64,000 nucleotides of DNA from Diprion similis. Its lineage: Eukaryota > Arthropoda > Insecta > Hymenoptera > Diprionidae. The DNA is taken from positions 1,922,001 through 1,986,000 of the forward strand of contig NC_060112.1 in the NCBI RefSeq assembly GCF_021155765.1, written 5' to 3'. The position numbers were made by a program, and so were the translations under genes. Shown one piece after another: positions 39,601-52,189 of this stretch (within the stretch, counting starts at the first letter, position 1; every line of letters starts with the position of its first letter). The notes below the pieces were generated by a model. The model was not told the origin of the DNA. It saw only the letters and a list, made by a program, of their open reading frames with translations, and made no database searches.

Positions 39601-42600
39601 CGTAAACACTCGACTATGTCTTAAAATAAAAAAATCTATTCAATAACAGGTGCTTATCAACCGAGCAATGAGCTTATGCTGCGCTTCTATGCATACTACA
39701 AGCAGGCGACGGAAGGACCTTGTCAGCAACCCAAACCGGGCTTTTGGGAAGTCGTTAGGAAGGCCAAATGGGATGCTTGGATGCGGCTGGGAAATATGGG
39801 GCGAATAGAGGCCATGAATAACTATGTCGACGAGCTCAAGAAGGTAGATAAATTTACTTGAAAACTAAAGGGTCTAGTCGAATAAGATAGTCAAATTGGC
39901 CTATAAGTCACCTGGAAAATTGATTATACAATTATGATCGGCTTAAAAAAACGCCGATTCCTAGGGTTTGAGATCCATGAAACCTTAACGGGCCTTATGA
40001 AGCCTAATTTCGTGATTTTCAGTTTTCTGACGATGTCTCTGTCAATTTTCATGCTAGAATTTTTTTTTTTTTTTTTTCAAATTGTATGGTTTTTTAAGCC
40101 CTATAAATTGGTTTTATTGAAGAAAGTTTTGGCTCGAAATTCAAATATTTAAATAGCGTTTTGAAAATTTCAAAACTCGACAAGTTGAACACAAGGACCT
40201 ACTCATCACCATAAAAAAAATATATTTATCTTTATAAAAATATGTATGAATTTTTTCAGGTTTTTAAAATTGGTGGAACGAACTCCAACAAAATGAAAAC
40301 CACATTTTTCGTTTTTTCGACCAAATTCACGCATCTAGATCTTTCCTGGTAACTTACTTGATATTCTCAATGCCATTTCTGTCTTTATTCTATACCTACT
40401 ACCTAGCGCTAAAATTTCAAACTTGTTTCTGCGTGTACTCTTCACAATGAGTAGCGTGAAACCAATAATAATTGCATCATCAATTGATCATAAGTGAATC
40501 TTGGTGGCTTTATACATAAATGCAAATTCTCTAGAGTGATTATCACTTTCTGTTTACATCTAGTATATCATAAACCACTTTTTACCGTTATTTATGTGTC
40601 AGAAACGATTTTCATTTGAAATCACACATTCTTACCTTGAAATGTTAATTAGAAACTTATCCACTATGGCTAAGAATTATAGTAAATGTTATGGTAGATA
40701 CTTCATTTTACGTTTAATGGAAGAATATATTAAGGCAACAAATATAAGGATAAATAGGACCATTTTTTCTAATTTTGAAAGCACTCATAATTCATTAAAA
40801 TTTTACGAATGCAGAAAAGTATATTTGAATTCAATAATCTATGATCATGGATCGGTTCATATATTTTTCTATGTGCCTAGATCTCACTTGTATTTTGTAC
40901 TTTGAAGTATATGTGATTTCAAATAGAAATTCGTTTCCGACAAACGAATAAACCTTAAAAAGTGGTCTATGATAAACTCAATGTAAAAAAAATGTGACAA
41001 TCACTTTAGAGAATTTGTAGTTCTGTATAAAGCCACCAAGATTTGCTTATGAATAATCGATAATGCGATATTTATTGGCTTCACACTACTCGATGGTGAA
41101 GCGCATGTAGGGAAACGAGTTTTAGTGTCTTAGAAGTAGATATAGCATAAAGTCAGAAATGGCATGCAGAGTATCAATGAAGTTACCAGGAAAGACTTAG
41201 ATGCTTGAATATGGTCTAAAAACTGTAAAATGTGTTTCTATTAAACATCTGAAAAAATTCATACATATTTTTAAGGTAAAAATACATAAGATATTTTCTT
41301 ATGGCGATGGGGAGGTCCTGGTTTTTAAAATATCTAGTTTTAAAGTTTTCCAAACGCTATAAGAATTTGAATTTAGCGCCAAAACTTTTTTCAATAAAAT
41401 CAATTTTTAGGGCTTAGAAAATCCCTATTTCAAAAAAAGAAAAAACTTTCTAGCGTGAAAATTCACAGAGATATCGTCAGAAAATTTAAAATCACGAAAT
41501 TGGGCCTCATAAGGCCCCATAAGGGCTGAGGGGTCTGAAACCTTAGAAATCGTTTTTTTTTTATCCTGAAAATAATGATATAATCAATTTTCCAGGTGAC
41601 TTATAGGTCGGTTTGACTATCTTATCCAGCTAGACCCATTGATTGTATGACTTCTGACAATCGTACTTTTAAATGTCTCTGTTTCTTTTTCTTCTCCCCT
41701 CGATACAGATTGTAGAGACAATGTCATACACCGACAACGTCGCTAATTTTCTTGGAAGTCTGGACTCTTTCTACGACAGTGTGCCTGCCGAAGATTTGGA
41801 AATGCTCGTCGGACCGGTTCTCGAAAGGATGAGGTCTCAGCCCGGTTCACCGCTTTCTGGATCTCCAATCGGTTGGTGATGATTCTTGGGTTTAATCAAG
41901 AGGCTGGAATCAGCAGATTGAATGCAGAGAGCAAAAGTTTATTTGCTCCCTTTATTTTGTTTTTTTGTCAACTGTCTTATTGATCAGATCATATTCTAGT
42001 AGTTCAGTATTGATTCTAAAGATAAAAATTAATAAAATGCTACCAAAGTAGCAGGTTTAACGTTTCTAGCTGGTAAGTAAATAGTAAGAAGGAGATGTTA
42101 TTATCCCGTGACTGCTTGTTTTGTGTTTATTTCTCTCTCAATAATGCTTTTCAGGATCCAGAGAAACTTCGCCTCATCGACCGCGGGGCACCTCCCGACA
42201 CATAACGAGTAGTCTGGAAACCAGCCCGGCTAGCAGTCACAGTGCCAGTCCGTTACCGCCGGACACAGATGGAGAAGAAGAAGTGTTTATAGATACTGTT
42301 GAAGTGAGTGCTCCCCTCGACTACCTCTTGTTTTTTCTTTTTCTTTTTTTTATTTCTTTACTTTTGTCGGAATCTGTCGCAGAGTCCCAGCGACCCGTCG
42401 GCTACTTTTATTTTGTCACAGTTGCTACAATTTTTTCTATTCCTGTGTCTACCTACGTTTCTTTCGCCTTTAATTTAGGTCTGTTTTCTTGTAACAAATT
42501 TGAAACTGCTTTCACTTTCAATATTGATTCACGCGCATCTGTAAATTGATCTGTTATACTGATCTATAGTACCGGTTGCCTAATCTTTTCTTCATTGTGT

Positions 42601-44999
42601 TCATGTCCTGATTTTTTTTCGTGTCTAATGTACCAGAAAAAAATTAAATGAATAGGAAACTATTTTACAGATTATTTGTCCAGGTATTTCAAATGTGTAC
42701 AAATACTATGAAAAAACTTTTTTAACTCACTTCCTATCAAATAATAATGTATTGGTTTACAGTGTTCCGATGATGCACAGTAGTTTCTTTTTTTTTTTAC
42801 CCTAATTGTTAGGCTGCCAGTTTACTCAAACCCGCGTTACTTGCAATGTAATAGTACAGTTGGTTCTACTTCCTTAGGCACACAATTGGTTCATTTTGAG
42901 CCAGAATTTGTGCTGAAGCGTTTCATTTTCGTTGGGAATTTTTCACTCCCTTTAATATTGTCTCGTACAACGGTTGTTAGTTTCTGTTTTCTTCTCATGA
43001 ATTTAAACTCAGAAAAATTGCTTTTCGCGAAACGCAAAATGTGTCTGATATCAATGTCAGTTCATCAGAAAAAGATTCGGTTGAAATGAACCGACCTTTA
43101 TGTGTATTAAAATTCCACTCAATGAAATCTGTGATAAAACACTGGACAAAATTCTACAATTAATACCTAGTTTAACTAATTAACTAATACCTAGATTCGA
43201 TTATCAATGTTTGCATGGGTCGTTGGCATGACGTAGGATTTGTTTTCTCAGTTTCATTTTTCCTCTGGTAGTCAGCTTTGTTCTTTTGCTTTAGGTGGTG
43301 GTGAATAATAATTATAATAATGGTGATAATAATACTAATAATAGTGTCAATAATTTGTTATTTGTATGGAAGTTGGGGGTAGTCTGAAGGGAGCATCGCC
43401 CCAGCTGTATTTACAAGCTACTCCTTTCTCTCCGTAATTATTAATCCAAATTTATGATATTATAATTTCAATAATCATAGTAGTAATAACAATTCGTCTA
43501 ACTTTCAATGGTGATGATTGCTAAATGGTAATGGTGCAAAACTTTCTGTGTGCACTCCATTACCTGTTTATGATTTCACCCAATTAACTAGATTTCCTTA
43601 GTCAAGTATTTACCACGCAGCACATTTAAAAACCATAACGAACTTAATTCTACCACTGGTTGCGGATCTATACTTTCTGTTATTTTTGCCTGTAAAGTGT
43701 TTAGTTTTTTTTTTTTCTTTTCCTTTTTTCATTCTCTTTTTTTTTTATTATCGATAGAACAAATAGCCACTCAATGTCAAATGCGATGGCATGAACGTAA
43801 AGAAAAAAAAATATCTCCATCCGGATGCAGTTAAGTGTAATTATGAAAAATGTTTCACAGGTGAGATACGAAAGATATTTTTTTGAAAATACTTCTCATT
43901 TTTATGTTCCCTTAACAGTCTTCTTTCAGTTTTGTCGTATAATATAACTTGAATCCGGCTGTTAATTTCACCTGGCAACAGATTGTCTGCGTAACGTGTT
44001 TCAGTCGGCACCGGAAAGAACGTCGAACAAAGATAGCACGGCCGCCAAGTATTCGAGCAGTCATCATCAGAAACATTCATCGACGACGGCAATTAGCAAT
44101 TCTAAAAACAGTAGTAAAATTACCAACGGTCAGCCATCCGTTGTCAGGGAAAATTCTACGGAACAGTTGAAGAGGGATTGCTCGCCACCCAACGATCATC
44201 CGCAATCCAACGAAGAGGTTAAACCTGAGAGGGGAAGATCGAGGGAGAGAAAGGACGATAAAAAAAATGCAGAATTCTTTGCTCAAATTACAGCCACTGT
44301 CCAAAATTTACAAAGAGATTTGGACAGAATAACAGCTCGCGTTCGAAGCCTGGAAGGACACGCGCTTAACACGCTCTCTCCTCAGCTTGTGAGTATCGCA
44401 ACCCCATGTCTTAGGTCACTTGCTTGGTGCTTCAGCAACAGACTGTCACAATTTGCTAATCATAAGTCGAGAGAGAAGAAAGAACGAATCGGGTGGAGCG
44501 AAGGATGGCGTCACCAACACAGGCTGGTTAAAAAAGCGTTGAAACAGAAATTGAACATGATCTTATCCTAACAAAATTTCGGAAAGTGCAAGTTGACTCA
44601 AATTCAAATTGATTTGCTTTTGTCGATTAATAGAAAGCAACTCAAGTTTCGACAATGCCGAGATTAAAACTTTTAATTTTTGAATGTTTACTGTGTTCAT
44701 GGAATATTATTTTATTCAGATTTACATTGTTGAGTTCAGCAACGCTTTTTGAATCTTTGTTTCGAAACTTTCATTTAACATTTCTACAAACGAAGACTTT
44801 TACTCGCTCGATTGTAACTCTTCATGAAAATTAACTGTGGAATTATTTATTGCAGAGTCGAGCGGCTGAGCGAAGATATCCGAAATGGTGGCCATTGCCA
44901 GAGTGTTCACCGCGATTATTCGCACTGATGATACTGTGGCCGTTTTTGGTTCACGCCGCAATCACAATTGCTCAACGGAATCGCCAGCGAAATGTGTAG
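36627..44999 (+). CDS. ACBD5: ACBD4/5-like acyl-CoA-binding, membrane-anchored protein
   Basis: ACBD5-type proteins bind very-long-chain acyl-CoA on peroxisomes and tether them to the ER through VAP. Exons 36627-36687, 39650-39843, 41709-41871, 42155-42303, 44005-44388 and 44856-44999 join to 364 residues with all phases agreeing. Residues 3-85 form the acyl-CoA-binding domain: [35 protein letters not shown] and [13 protein letters not shown]. An FFAT-like motif VFIDTVE follows acidic DTDGEEE (residues 183-189). A coiled coil ([20 protein letters not shown]) precedes the tail [20 protein letters not shown] and a basic end QRNRQRNV, a C-terminal membrane anchor. The start is the first ATG before the domain. 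The identity is sure; ACBD4 versus ACBD5 is not separable in insects. Confidence 0.93.
36688..39649 (+). other. Intron 1 of the ACBD5-like gene
   Basis: Almost 3 kb, AT-rich, with a CpG-rich start. A minus-strand open frame of about 140 codons (38751-39173) has Lys/Asn/Ile-rich content and no recognised domain; I do not call it a gene. No repeats with clear structure. Confidence 0.5.
39870..41637. mobile_element. Foldback element filling ACBD5 intron 2
   Basis: The left arm starts GGGTCTAGTCGAATAAGATA and the right arm ends TATCTTATCCAGCTAGACCC. Pairing runs inward through AAGTCACCTGGAAAATTGAT and its inverse, TTTCTGACGATGTCTCTGT and its inverse, and on to the ACTTTTTACC/TTAAAAAGT block near 40580 and 40960. 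Arms are about 750 bp each and clearly similar, with a central unpaired segment of about 285 bp. The element leaves only 26 bp after the exon 2 donor edge and 71 bp before exon 3. No target duplication could be fixed. Confidence 0.8.
41872..42154 (+). other. Intron 3 of the ACBD5-like gene
   Basis: A short intron of 283 bp with donor GTTGGT and acceptor TTTTCAG. The weak donor is followed by a stop codon in frame within a few bases, so retention would truncate the protein just after residue 140. Confidence 0.6.
42283..42303 (+). other. FFAT-like VAP-binding motif in ACBD5-like protein
   Basis: Seven codons read V-F-I-D-T-V-E after an acidic stretch DGEEE and end exactly at the exon 4 donor. 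The human ACBD5 FFAT-like motif (VYCDSME, as I remember it) has the same spacing: aromatic, x, Asp, small residue, x, Glu. It would let the protein bind VAP on the ER. Function is inferred from the pattern. Confidence 0.55.
42304..44004 (+). other. Intron 4 of the ACBD5-like gene
   Basis: 1.7 kb of AT-rich DNA with ATA/ATG-type trinucleotide runs (about 43300-43345) and T-rich runs (43700-43750). The frame stays open for about 240 bp past the donor (to 42549) with hydrophobic, low-complexity content, so read-through is possible, but it does not look conserved. Confidence 0.5.
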
Positions 45000-47000
45000 T
45001 GATAACTGTCGTAATGAAACTAAAAATGCTCTCGCTCTTTTTCCCTCTTTTACGCTACACATTGTTGTTATTTTAATGAGTATATTTGATACGTTTTTTA
45101 TTCCAGCTTTGAACTATACGGGAACTGAAGTTTTCATTTATAATATTCAATATGTATAAGATACGTAGATTTTTGATTATCGGTGATATCAGGAAGAGAG
45201 ACACTTTGAATAACCGGGCGTTTAATTATATTTTGGGGACAATTTGAGGATAGGTAGATTTAGTCGTCATCGTATAAGTAAATACACATTATAAATATTG
45301 TACAATATTTTTGAAAATAATTACAGTAATATCGTATAGATTGTTGAAAATTTTCTAAAACAGGGTATTTCAATACCCTTTTTATTTTCTCACATTCGCG
45401 AAAATATTTCGTTTCCTCTTTCACTTTGAACGCGTCGCTTTTTTTTCTCGTTCTTATTCGCTGTTGCCAAATCATCTCTCAATTGGTAACTCACTCTTGT
45501 TAACTTTCGTATATAATTCCAACCTCCTCATCAGTGTTCATATTTTTTCTTATCAATTTACCCAAATTTTTTTCGCACAGGTGCGGCGATTCTTTTGCAT
45601 TAGTTTTTCTGACACGCATCGTAGTTAGAACAATACAGATTAACATTCCTTTTTTTGTGAAGATTATTCAGTTACTCATCTTTTGGGTATTTGATCATAG
45701 TTTAGTAATCTTTCATTCTTTTATTCCTCGTACTTTCGACTATACTTCAGTTCGAATAAATTTTTTCCATTTAGCCACCAGATTCGTGAACCGAATATTA
45801 AATTGTATATAAGTATCTCGAATTTTATTGGCAATGTAAATAATATTATACATGTAATATTAGAGTAATCAGAGATCGTTGCTTAAATGTTCCATAATTT
45901 TCGATTTGTTGATAAATGAATTATATATGTTACACATTATATACATACACGCCAAATTTTACTCTACTACGTTATTATTATTATTATTGTTGTTGTTATC
46001 ATCATTATAATAATTATTATTATATTGTATCATCATAATCATCATCACCACTCTTGTACATACGTACTAACGTTGAACAGAAACGAGAAACGATGAAGAA
46101 ACAAGTACGAAAAACGAAATAAATGTTATACATATGTATAGTTGGATTTTGGAGGATAAATTTCATGTTTTCGTCCTATTTATATATACGATACATATGT
46201 ACATCATATTGGACATTTTAACCGAGAACAATTCTCTAATTCTTTCAACTTATTCTCGAGCCAAGATGTACCTGCCAAATGTAGCGTGTGAAAATTCAAG
46301 CTTGACTTACTCGGATTACACTAAACTTGTTTTTCGTCAATCTGTAAGCGTGATAATTGTCATTGCATTTTTATAACGTCGTTGTAACGACGGTCTATCA
46401 CATAGAGAAATAAAAAAAGAGAAAAAGAATGGACAAAAACAAGAAACGTGATTACGTGATTAAAACTGTGTGATATAATAAAATGAAATCCGACTTTGAT
46501 CGTTAACTCAAAACTTCGCAGGTACGTGACGATGCAATATATTATTTATATTTTCACTACGCAGTGGAATCGATAGAAAATAGAAATTAAATCGTTCAAC
46601 AAACGAGATATACTTTGCGGTTCTTCGTGTCTTCTACGCGATAACAATAAACGTGAGAAATAAACTGTTTAACTGTATCAGTAATCATCGAAAAATCGTG
46701 CAAATTGTGAAGTACATTACTTTTTCAATGTTCTTCAAGATCGTTTATAATACTCTTTATAATACATCGTTTATAAGTTATTATTAGTATTATAATTGTC
46801 ATCATAACGGGGAAGGGGGTTGTAAAAAAAATTCAACTAATTTCGACTTAGCATTAAAAAAAACCTGTCAAAGTTTGATAATTTTCATTAACAAGTATGT
46901 CGTTGTCATGTTCATTGTGGTAATATTAATAATAACAACAATAATAATGTTGTCATTGTTATTATCATTATTGGTCAACTACTGCGCTAAGTAAGTCGGG
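45000..47000 (+). other. 3' UTR of the ACBD5-like gene and downstream DNA
   Basis: After the stop at 44997-44999 the DNA is AT-rich and has several AATAAA-like signals: about 46119, 46410, 46476 and 46645. An ATT-type microsatellite lies at about 45975-46025. The signals cluster between 46.1 and 46.7 kb and suggest a 3' UTR of over 1 kb, or a short UTR with later chance signals. No coding sequence is seen. Confidence 0.45.
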
Positions 47001-47017
47001 TTTAATTTTATGATACT

Positions 47018-47170
47018 TTGAGGGGGGCGGAAACGGAGGGGCGCCGACCGTTTAATAAAGGCGTGGGTCTGCCGACGGTGATTCGGACGATAGTTAGCGC
47101 GACGACGCTCGGCGCCGCCGATGACGCCGTCTGGACGCCCTGGATCCGGGGGGCAATCAGCTTTTTCAAA
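47018..47170. other. GC-rich island, unassigned
   Basis: About 150 bp of very GC- and CpG-rich DNA stands out in AT-rich surroundings. On the minus strand one frame after an AG (near 47148) reads TASSAAPSVVALTIVRITVG, then PTPLLNGRRPSVSAPSK, which looks like protein but matches nothing I know. The plus strand is also open. It could be an exon of an unseen gene, a promoter or an unmethylated CpG island. Confidence 0.25.
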
Positions 47171-48569
47171 TGTATTGTAAACACAAAGTGGAGTAAATAT
47201 CAAGTCAATATAAACTCGGAGGGTTTTCGTCCGTATTTGGTTTTGCCACCGCCATGGTTTTCTAGAAAAAATATTAATATTATGCTTATAATATACGAAG
47301 AGAAACTACACACAACGAATTATTATGAATTTTATTTAATATACTAAGCAAACAAATTTCTTGCGATAAGAAATATTTCAAAAAAAATCAATTCCAATTC
47401 ATTGTAATATATGAAAATAACTTTCTAGATAATATTTTCGGTTATTACTTGCTAAATTTGTGTATAAGTTAGACTTTGATTTATGCGTATATTCATGAAA
47501 ATTGTTTTTCTTGATCGTTTTTTTCGTTTGTAAATGATTTTACTGTCGTTTAGGAATTGTCTGAAAAATGCTTGTTTCATACCAATTATACCGATGGTTA
47601 TTATTATTATTATTATTCGATGGAAGTATTTTGTAAAAATTTTCTTCTCAATGAGAGATTTAATTCATTTCAAGATTGTGATAATACGGATGGATTTTAT
47701 TATTCGGAAAATAGTGGCGCGAAAAGCTAGCAAGAAAATAAACGGGGCGCCGACGATACGAGTATAAGAGTCAACTTTGTTGGCTTTCGGCGAGGGTAAG
47801 GGTGGTTTGTAGGGGTGTATATATTCCTAACTACTATCCCCTGTTCCTTGTAGACCGCACCGTGACCGTGTTAAGGATATTTAACCAGCAGTAAATCCCT
47901 AATGAAACGCTTATACGCGTCTTCTCGCGTTAACCGAATTTCGCTTGCTTATTACATGTATGTACACCAGCACGAGTTGTTGGAGGCGGTAAAATGAGTC
48001 ACAGGAAGGCTGGAATGAACGAGCGAATTAGTCAGCGAATATCATATGTGATTCGTTTTTTTTCGTACTCTTTACTTGAATTTTTACCCCCCATCAACTA
48101 TATTTATCTGACAACTTTTCCTCAAACTGTGTACAGTTAATAAAAATATCTAATCCTAATTGAGTTCAAACGACGTTGAAATTATCACTGAGAACGCGAT
48201 GAACGATGAATAAGTAAAATGAGATTTACAACCTTATTGAACATTATTTACATTTTTTTCTTTGTTATAATTCGGGTATTTTAATTTGTAATTTCCGTCT
48301 GAATTATACAATTTGTAATAAGGCAAAATCTTTCGCAAAGAGCAAAATGCCGGCTTGTATATTTCTGTCGTATTTTTCGTTTCTTTCAACTATACCTATA
48401 TTTGCTGTAATTATTTATTATTGTTATTATTTTTCTCACTTTCGTTCGTTTCTCTTATTCTCACTCCGGGAAATGATTGGAGCAGAAAATATCGAGTCGC
48501 AAACGGTTAGAGAGCCGCGTTAAATGAGTTTGGTTGTTGAAACGATTCTCATAATACTCGCTTTCTCTC

Positions 48570-48572
<3 letters not shown>

Positions 48573-48607
<35 letters not shown>
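48573..48607. repeat. CT dinucleotide microsatellite
   Basis: A near-perfect run of CT repeats about 34 bases long. Confidence 0.95.
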
Positions 48608-48609
<2 letters not shown>

Positions 48610-49770
48610 GTTATGTGTGTAAGTGTGTTTTACGCATGCAAATATTTTCACAGAAGAGACTCATGCGTATAATATGTATAACTCAATACAAATGATGACG
48701 TTGCATGTTAATTACCGTTGAAAAAGAAAAAAATTTACTCGTTTTATACAATAATATCGCCCTTAGCTTACAGGTATTTTCATTTGTTTGTAACTTAGGG
48801 GTGAGCGAATCGAAGCACTTATATTTACGGTGTATGAGGTACATAATGTAATTGACATAACATATTACACGCGTAAGCGATATACTTATATGTAACATGG
48901 CCATTAATCACACTCAAGAGAATCAACAGCTATATCTTATATGTAAACAGATCTTGAACGGATTTTCTAGCTTGGCCGCTTCAATTATCATATTTGTGTA
49001 AGTATGCCGATTAGTAGCAAAAAGTAAAAAGTTGAAATAGAAGGTCCGGATTGAAGTAGAGAAAAAATTCTAAATCCTCAGGATCAAATCGTACATTTCT
49101 GATTTTTTGTTGATTTTCTGGTTCAAAACTCTCGAAATTAATTACGACACAAGGTTATTTTGTGAAAATATTATACCAGCAATTCAATTCGTTATTTGGT
49201 CAAATATCTAATCTCAGTTACCGAAATGCGAACGGATTTCTCAAAAAATGTACCGCGAATTGCATAACTACAGGCGGATTTATCCAGCACGTTAAAACGG
49301 CTCGAAGAAGATTTCCACAAAATGACCCGGTGTATGAAAGAAATTGTAAAAAAGTGTAGTAGAAATATTATTTCTGCTCTATCTTCCTCAACAACTTGAC
49401 TATTTTGCACTTTTTATGAGTACAAGTGCCTAAAAGTCGATTTTGACGCACTAGTGCTTATAAAAACTATACGATATTCTCGTTTTTTTTACAGAAGATA
49501 GTACAAAAAATGGGATTTGTCGCATGTACAAATATAGGAACTTCTTAACTCGTGTGAGTTCCACTCGTCAAAGAATCCTTATTTTACGCCCACTTGCAGC
49601 GAAAATAACTGTTAATAAATAAATATATGATCGAGAATCGTGTTATTATATTTGTAAATCGTTCATTATTTTTTCTTTCCTTTTTTTTTTTTACACACAG
49701 GAAAAGCTAGTAAATTATATTTCCACGTTGTAATTACTGGGAATTCAATTGCATAGAGCTTCTAACTCTT

Positions 49771-49772
<2 letters not shown>

Positions 49773-49801
<29 letters not shown>
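49773..49801. repeat. CT dinucleotide microsatellite
   Basis: A second CT run, about 28 bases, following a T-run. It precedes the GC-rich block at 49885 by under 100 bases. Confidence 0.95.
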
Positions 49802-49808
<7 letters not shown>

Positions 49809-49884
49809 TGTCGTTGTATATGTTACATTATATATTATATACACGAGTGATTAACGTTATTTTCCAATTTCCTGCTCGACACAG

Positions 49885-50058
49885 CTGACGGTAATAAGAA
49901 ATCAATATACCAGCCGATCGGAGGGCGGCGTGCGTTACGGTCACTTGGTCCTCCTCCTCCTCCTCCCCCTCCTCATTTTCCTCCCAGTCGATGATCCCGT
50001 TTCCGAATGCTCGCATGCAGGCGGGCACTATGCACCCCGCGGTTCTTGCCTGCTCTAA
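49885..50058. other. GC-rich block with open frames on both strands, unassigned
   Basis: On the plus strand a good acceptor (CCAATTTCCTGCTCGACACAG) is followed by an open frame of 57 codons to TAA at 50056, with a Leu-rich run YGHLVLLLLLPLLIFLP. A second plus frame gives LGPPPPPPPPHFPPSR. On the minus strand the same DNA reads ACMRAFGNGIIDWEENEEGE with a Glu run. The CTC repeat makes long frames likely by chance on both strands. It may be part of an exon; I cannot choose strand or gene. Confidence 0.25.
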
Positions 50059-52169
50059 ATGGTCACTCGCTGTGACCTGAGTGGCACTAAAGCCGATCTA
50101 CTTAAACCCTGCAGAATAGGCGATCGGGCAGGTGGCGCCGTACCTTGTGTACATACTGTATATACACACCTATATGTATTGTATACGTATGTATGTACCT
50201 ATGCCTGCGTATTCATTCGACTTGATGAAAATGGGAAAACCGCCTTCGTCGCGACACGAATGCAAGCTGCAGGCTCCCTTATTCATTTCAAATCCTCCGT
50301 ATTTACTTTGTATAGCTAATAAAATTAGAATTGTGCAATGGCTGGGAAAGTTTCCTCCCTTGAGATTCAGCCGGAACTCATGTTTTATCTATTAAACAAA
50401 TCATTTTTCAAATTTTCGTAGAGAGCGTGAAATCATCGAAAAGTTGAGAGCAACTGTGATCATTCCGAGCCTGAATATGTATTTTATTTATAATATTCGG
50501 AGTGCGGAATGTTCAGAAATTTTTTTATTCTTCCCACTGCAAGTCTCTTGTACACAACCTATAATAATATGAATACTCAGTGCGTATACAGAGTGCATTT
50601 CTAACAACTGCATGGTCCGTCGTCTGCTGAAATTCAATGCGCACGCTCCATAATTCGAGAGCGGCTGTATGCTAAACGGCCTTTAACCTCAAAAACTTCG
50701 ACACTTGCCGGTGGCAGTTGTGCTCAATTCACAAACGTTAGAGACAGTTGGTCACTCTCGTAAACAATTACTCTCGAATTGCAACGCGTGCACGTTAAAT
50801 TTCAGTATAATATATCGTGTATAATCACCTCGATCTTTTTTTTCTTTTTTCAATTCTCGCACGTATTTTTTTTCATTTGAGCGAACCCGACTTTCTCGAT
50901 CCTTCGCTTTAATTTTATCTTGTTCGTTATCTTGTACCGTTGTTTTGTACTGGCACCTGTCGTTCAGACACTTCCGGTCCTTGGAGTCTTTTCTATGGTG
51001 CATTCATTTATCGCATTCTTCGCTTTTCCATCCCCTCTTCATTCATTTCGGGAATTGAAAGAGGCTCAAAGAATTCTTCTTGCGATATGAAATTTGGTAT
51101 AAATCTAGGCTTGTACATCGGGGAGCGACAAGAGGCAGAGAATTTTTTTTGCCTTCTTATTATAATTCTCGAATCTTCAAACTTCAATTACGTCCTTCTT
51201 TCTACGAGAAAAAATGATATGTAATCGCAAATGCAAGAATCTGTCTACCCTGTAATTTTCATGCTCGTTTGCCTTTTTGCACTTGGTAATCCGCCAGTCT
51301 GTCATTTGCTACGTATACCTACATATATTACAGCAATCCACCAATCAACGGCTACCATTGATTGCATATAAATATAGTAATGAAAAATCAAAGGTATTAT
51401 TAAAAGGCGTTGAATCAATTTAGAAGAAGATAAAAATAAGAAAAATAATTTGAACAAAAAAATGATACAAATTAAATGTAACCAAGTATACGTAATTTAT
51501 TTTCTTCGTGAAGTTTGCGAATTTCAAACTCGTCTTTTATTTGTTCTTCCTTGTTTTGTCCTTGCAAATTTTCGCAAAGTTTTGTTTTTCTTTCGGGTCA
51601 CATGTATTCAGTATGCATTGAAAATGTACTCCTTCCGAAATTCTCTGCATAATCCGTTCATGGATATTAACATTATATACAAGGGTGTTTCGGGAAAAAT
51701 AATTTACCATTTTGCCAAGGGTTTTAAACACAATATTGACGTAACGTAAATTTAGATATGTGGCATCAGTTACACATGATTTCAAAAAGAAAAAAGAAAT
51801 CGAGAGATCTCTGCACTGGGCATTTTGACGTTCCTCCTTGACTCGACTTGACAGTATGTCACACAAATGGAGAGGAAACCGAGCAGTTTTTCCCCGTCGT
51901 TCGTTACCCTAACAAGTGGCAGTCGGTTTTCTTCGCCTATTTCTCGCATTTGTCACGATGGTATCATTCTCGTATTATCGTTGGGTTGAAACCCGGCCTC
52001 CCGATTATGCTGCCCATTGCACTATTCTTCGGCCCACAGACACACAGTGCGTAACTTGCTTATGTTAGTTACTTAGTCAGGATTATTTTCTCTACCGCGT
52101 TTACGTCAGGACACATCCGCCTGCGGAAGAATAAGCCGAAGGATGAGGATCTGGGGCGGAAGTTGAGAC

Positions 52170-52189
52170 AGTCGTAGACGTCTACGACT
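52170..52189. repeat. Perfect 20-base palindrome
   Basis: AGTCGTAGAC followed directly by its exact reverse complement GTCTACGACT, with no spacer. The flanking bases do not pair. A protein-binding dyad or chance are both possible. Confidence 0.9.

Noticed and set aside
42304..42549. In-frame extension of ACBD5 exon 4
   Set aside because: Hydrophobic, Phe- and Leu-rich low-complexity reading typical of T-rich intron DNA, and the next exon joins cleanly at the GTGAGT donor.
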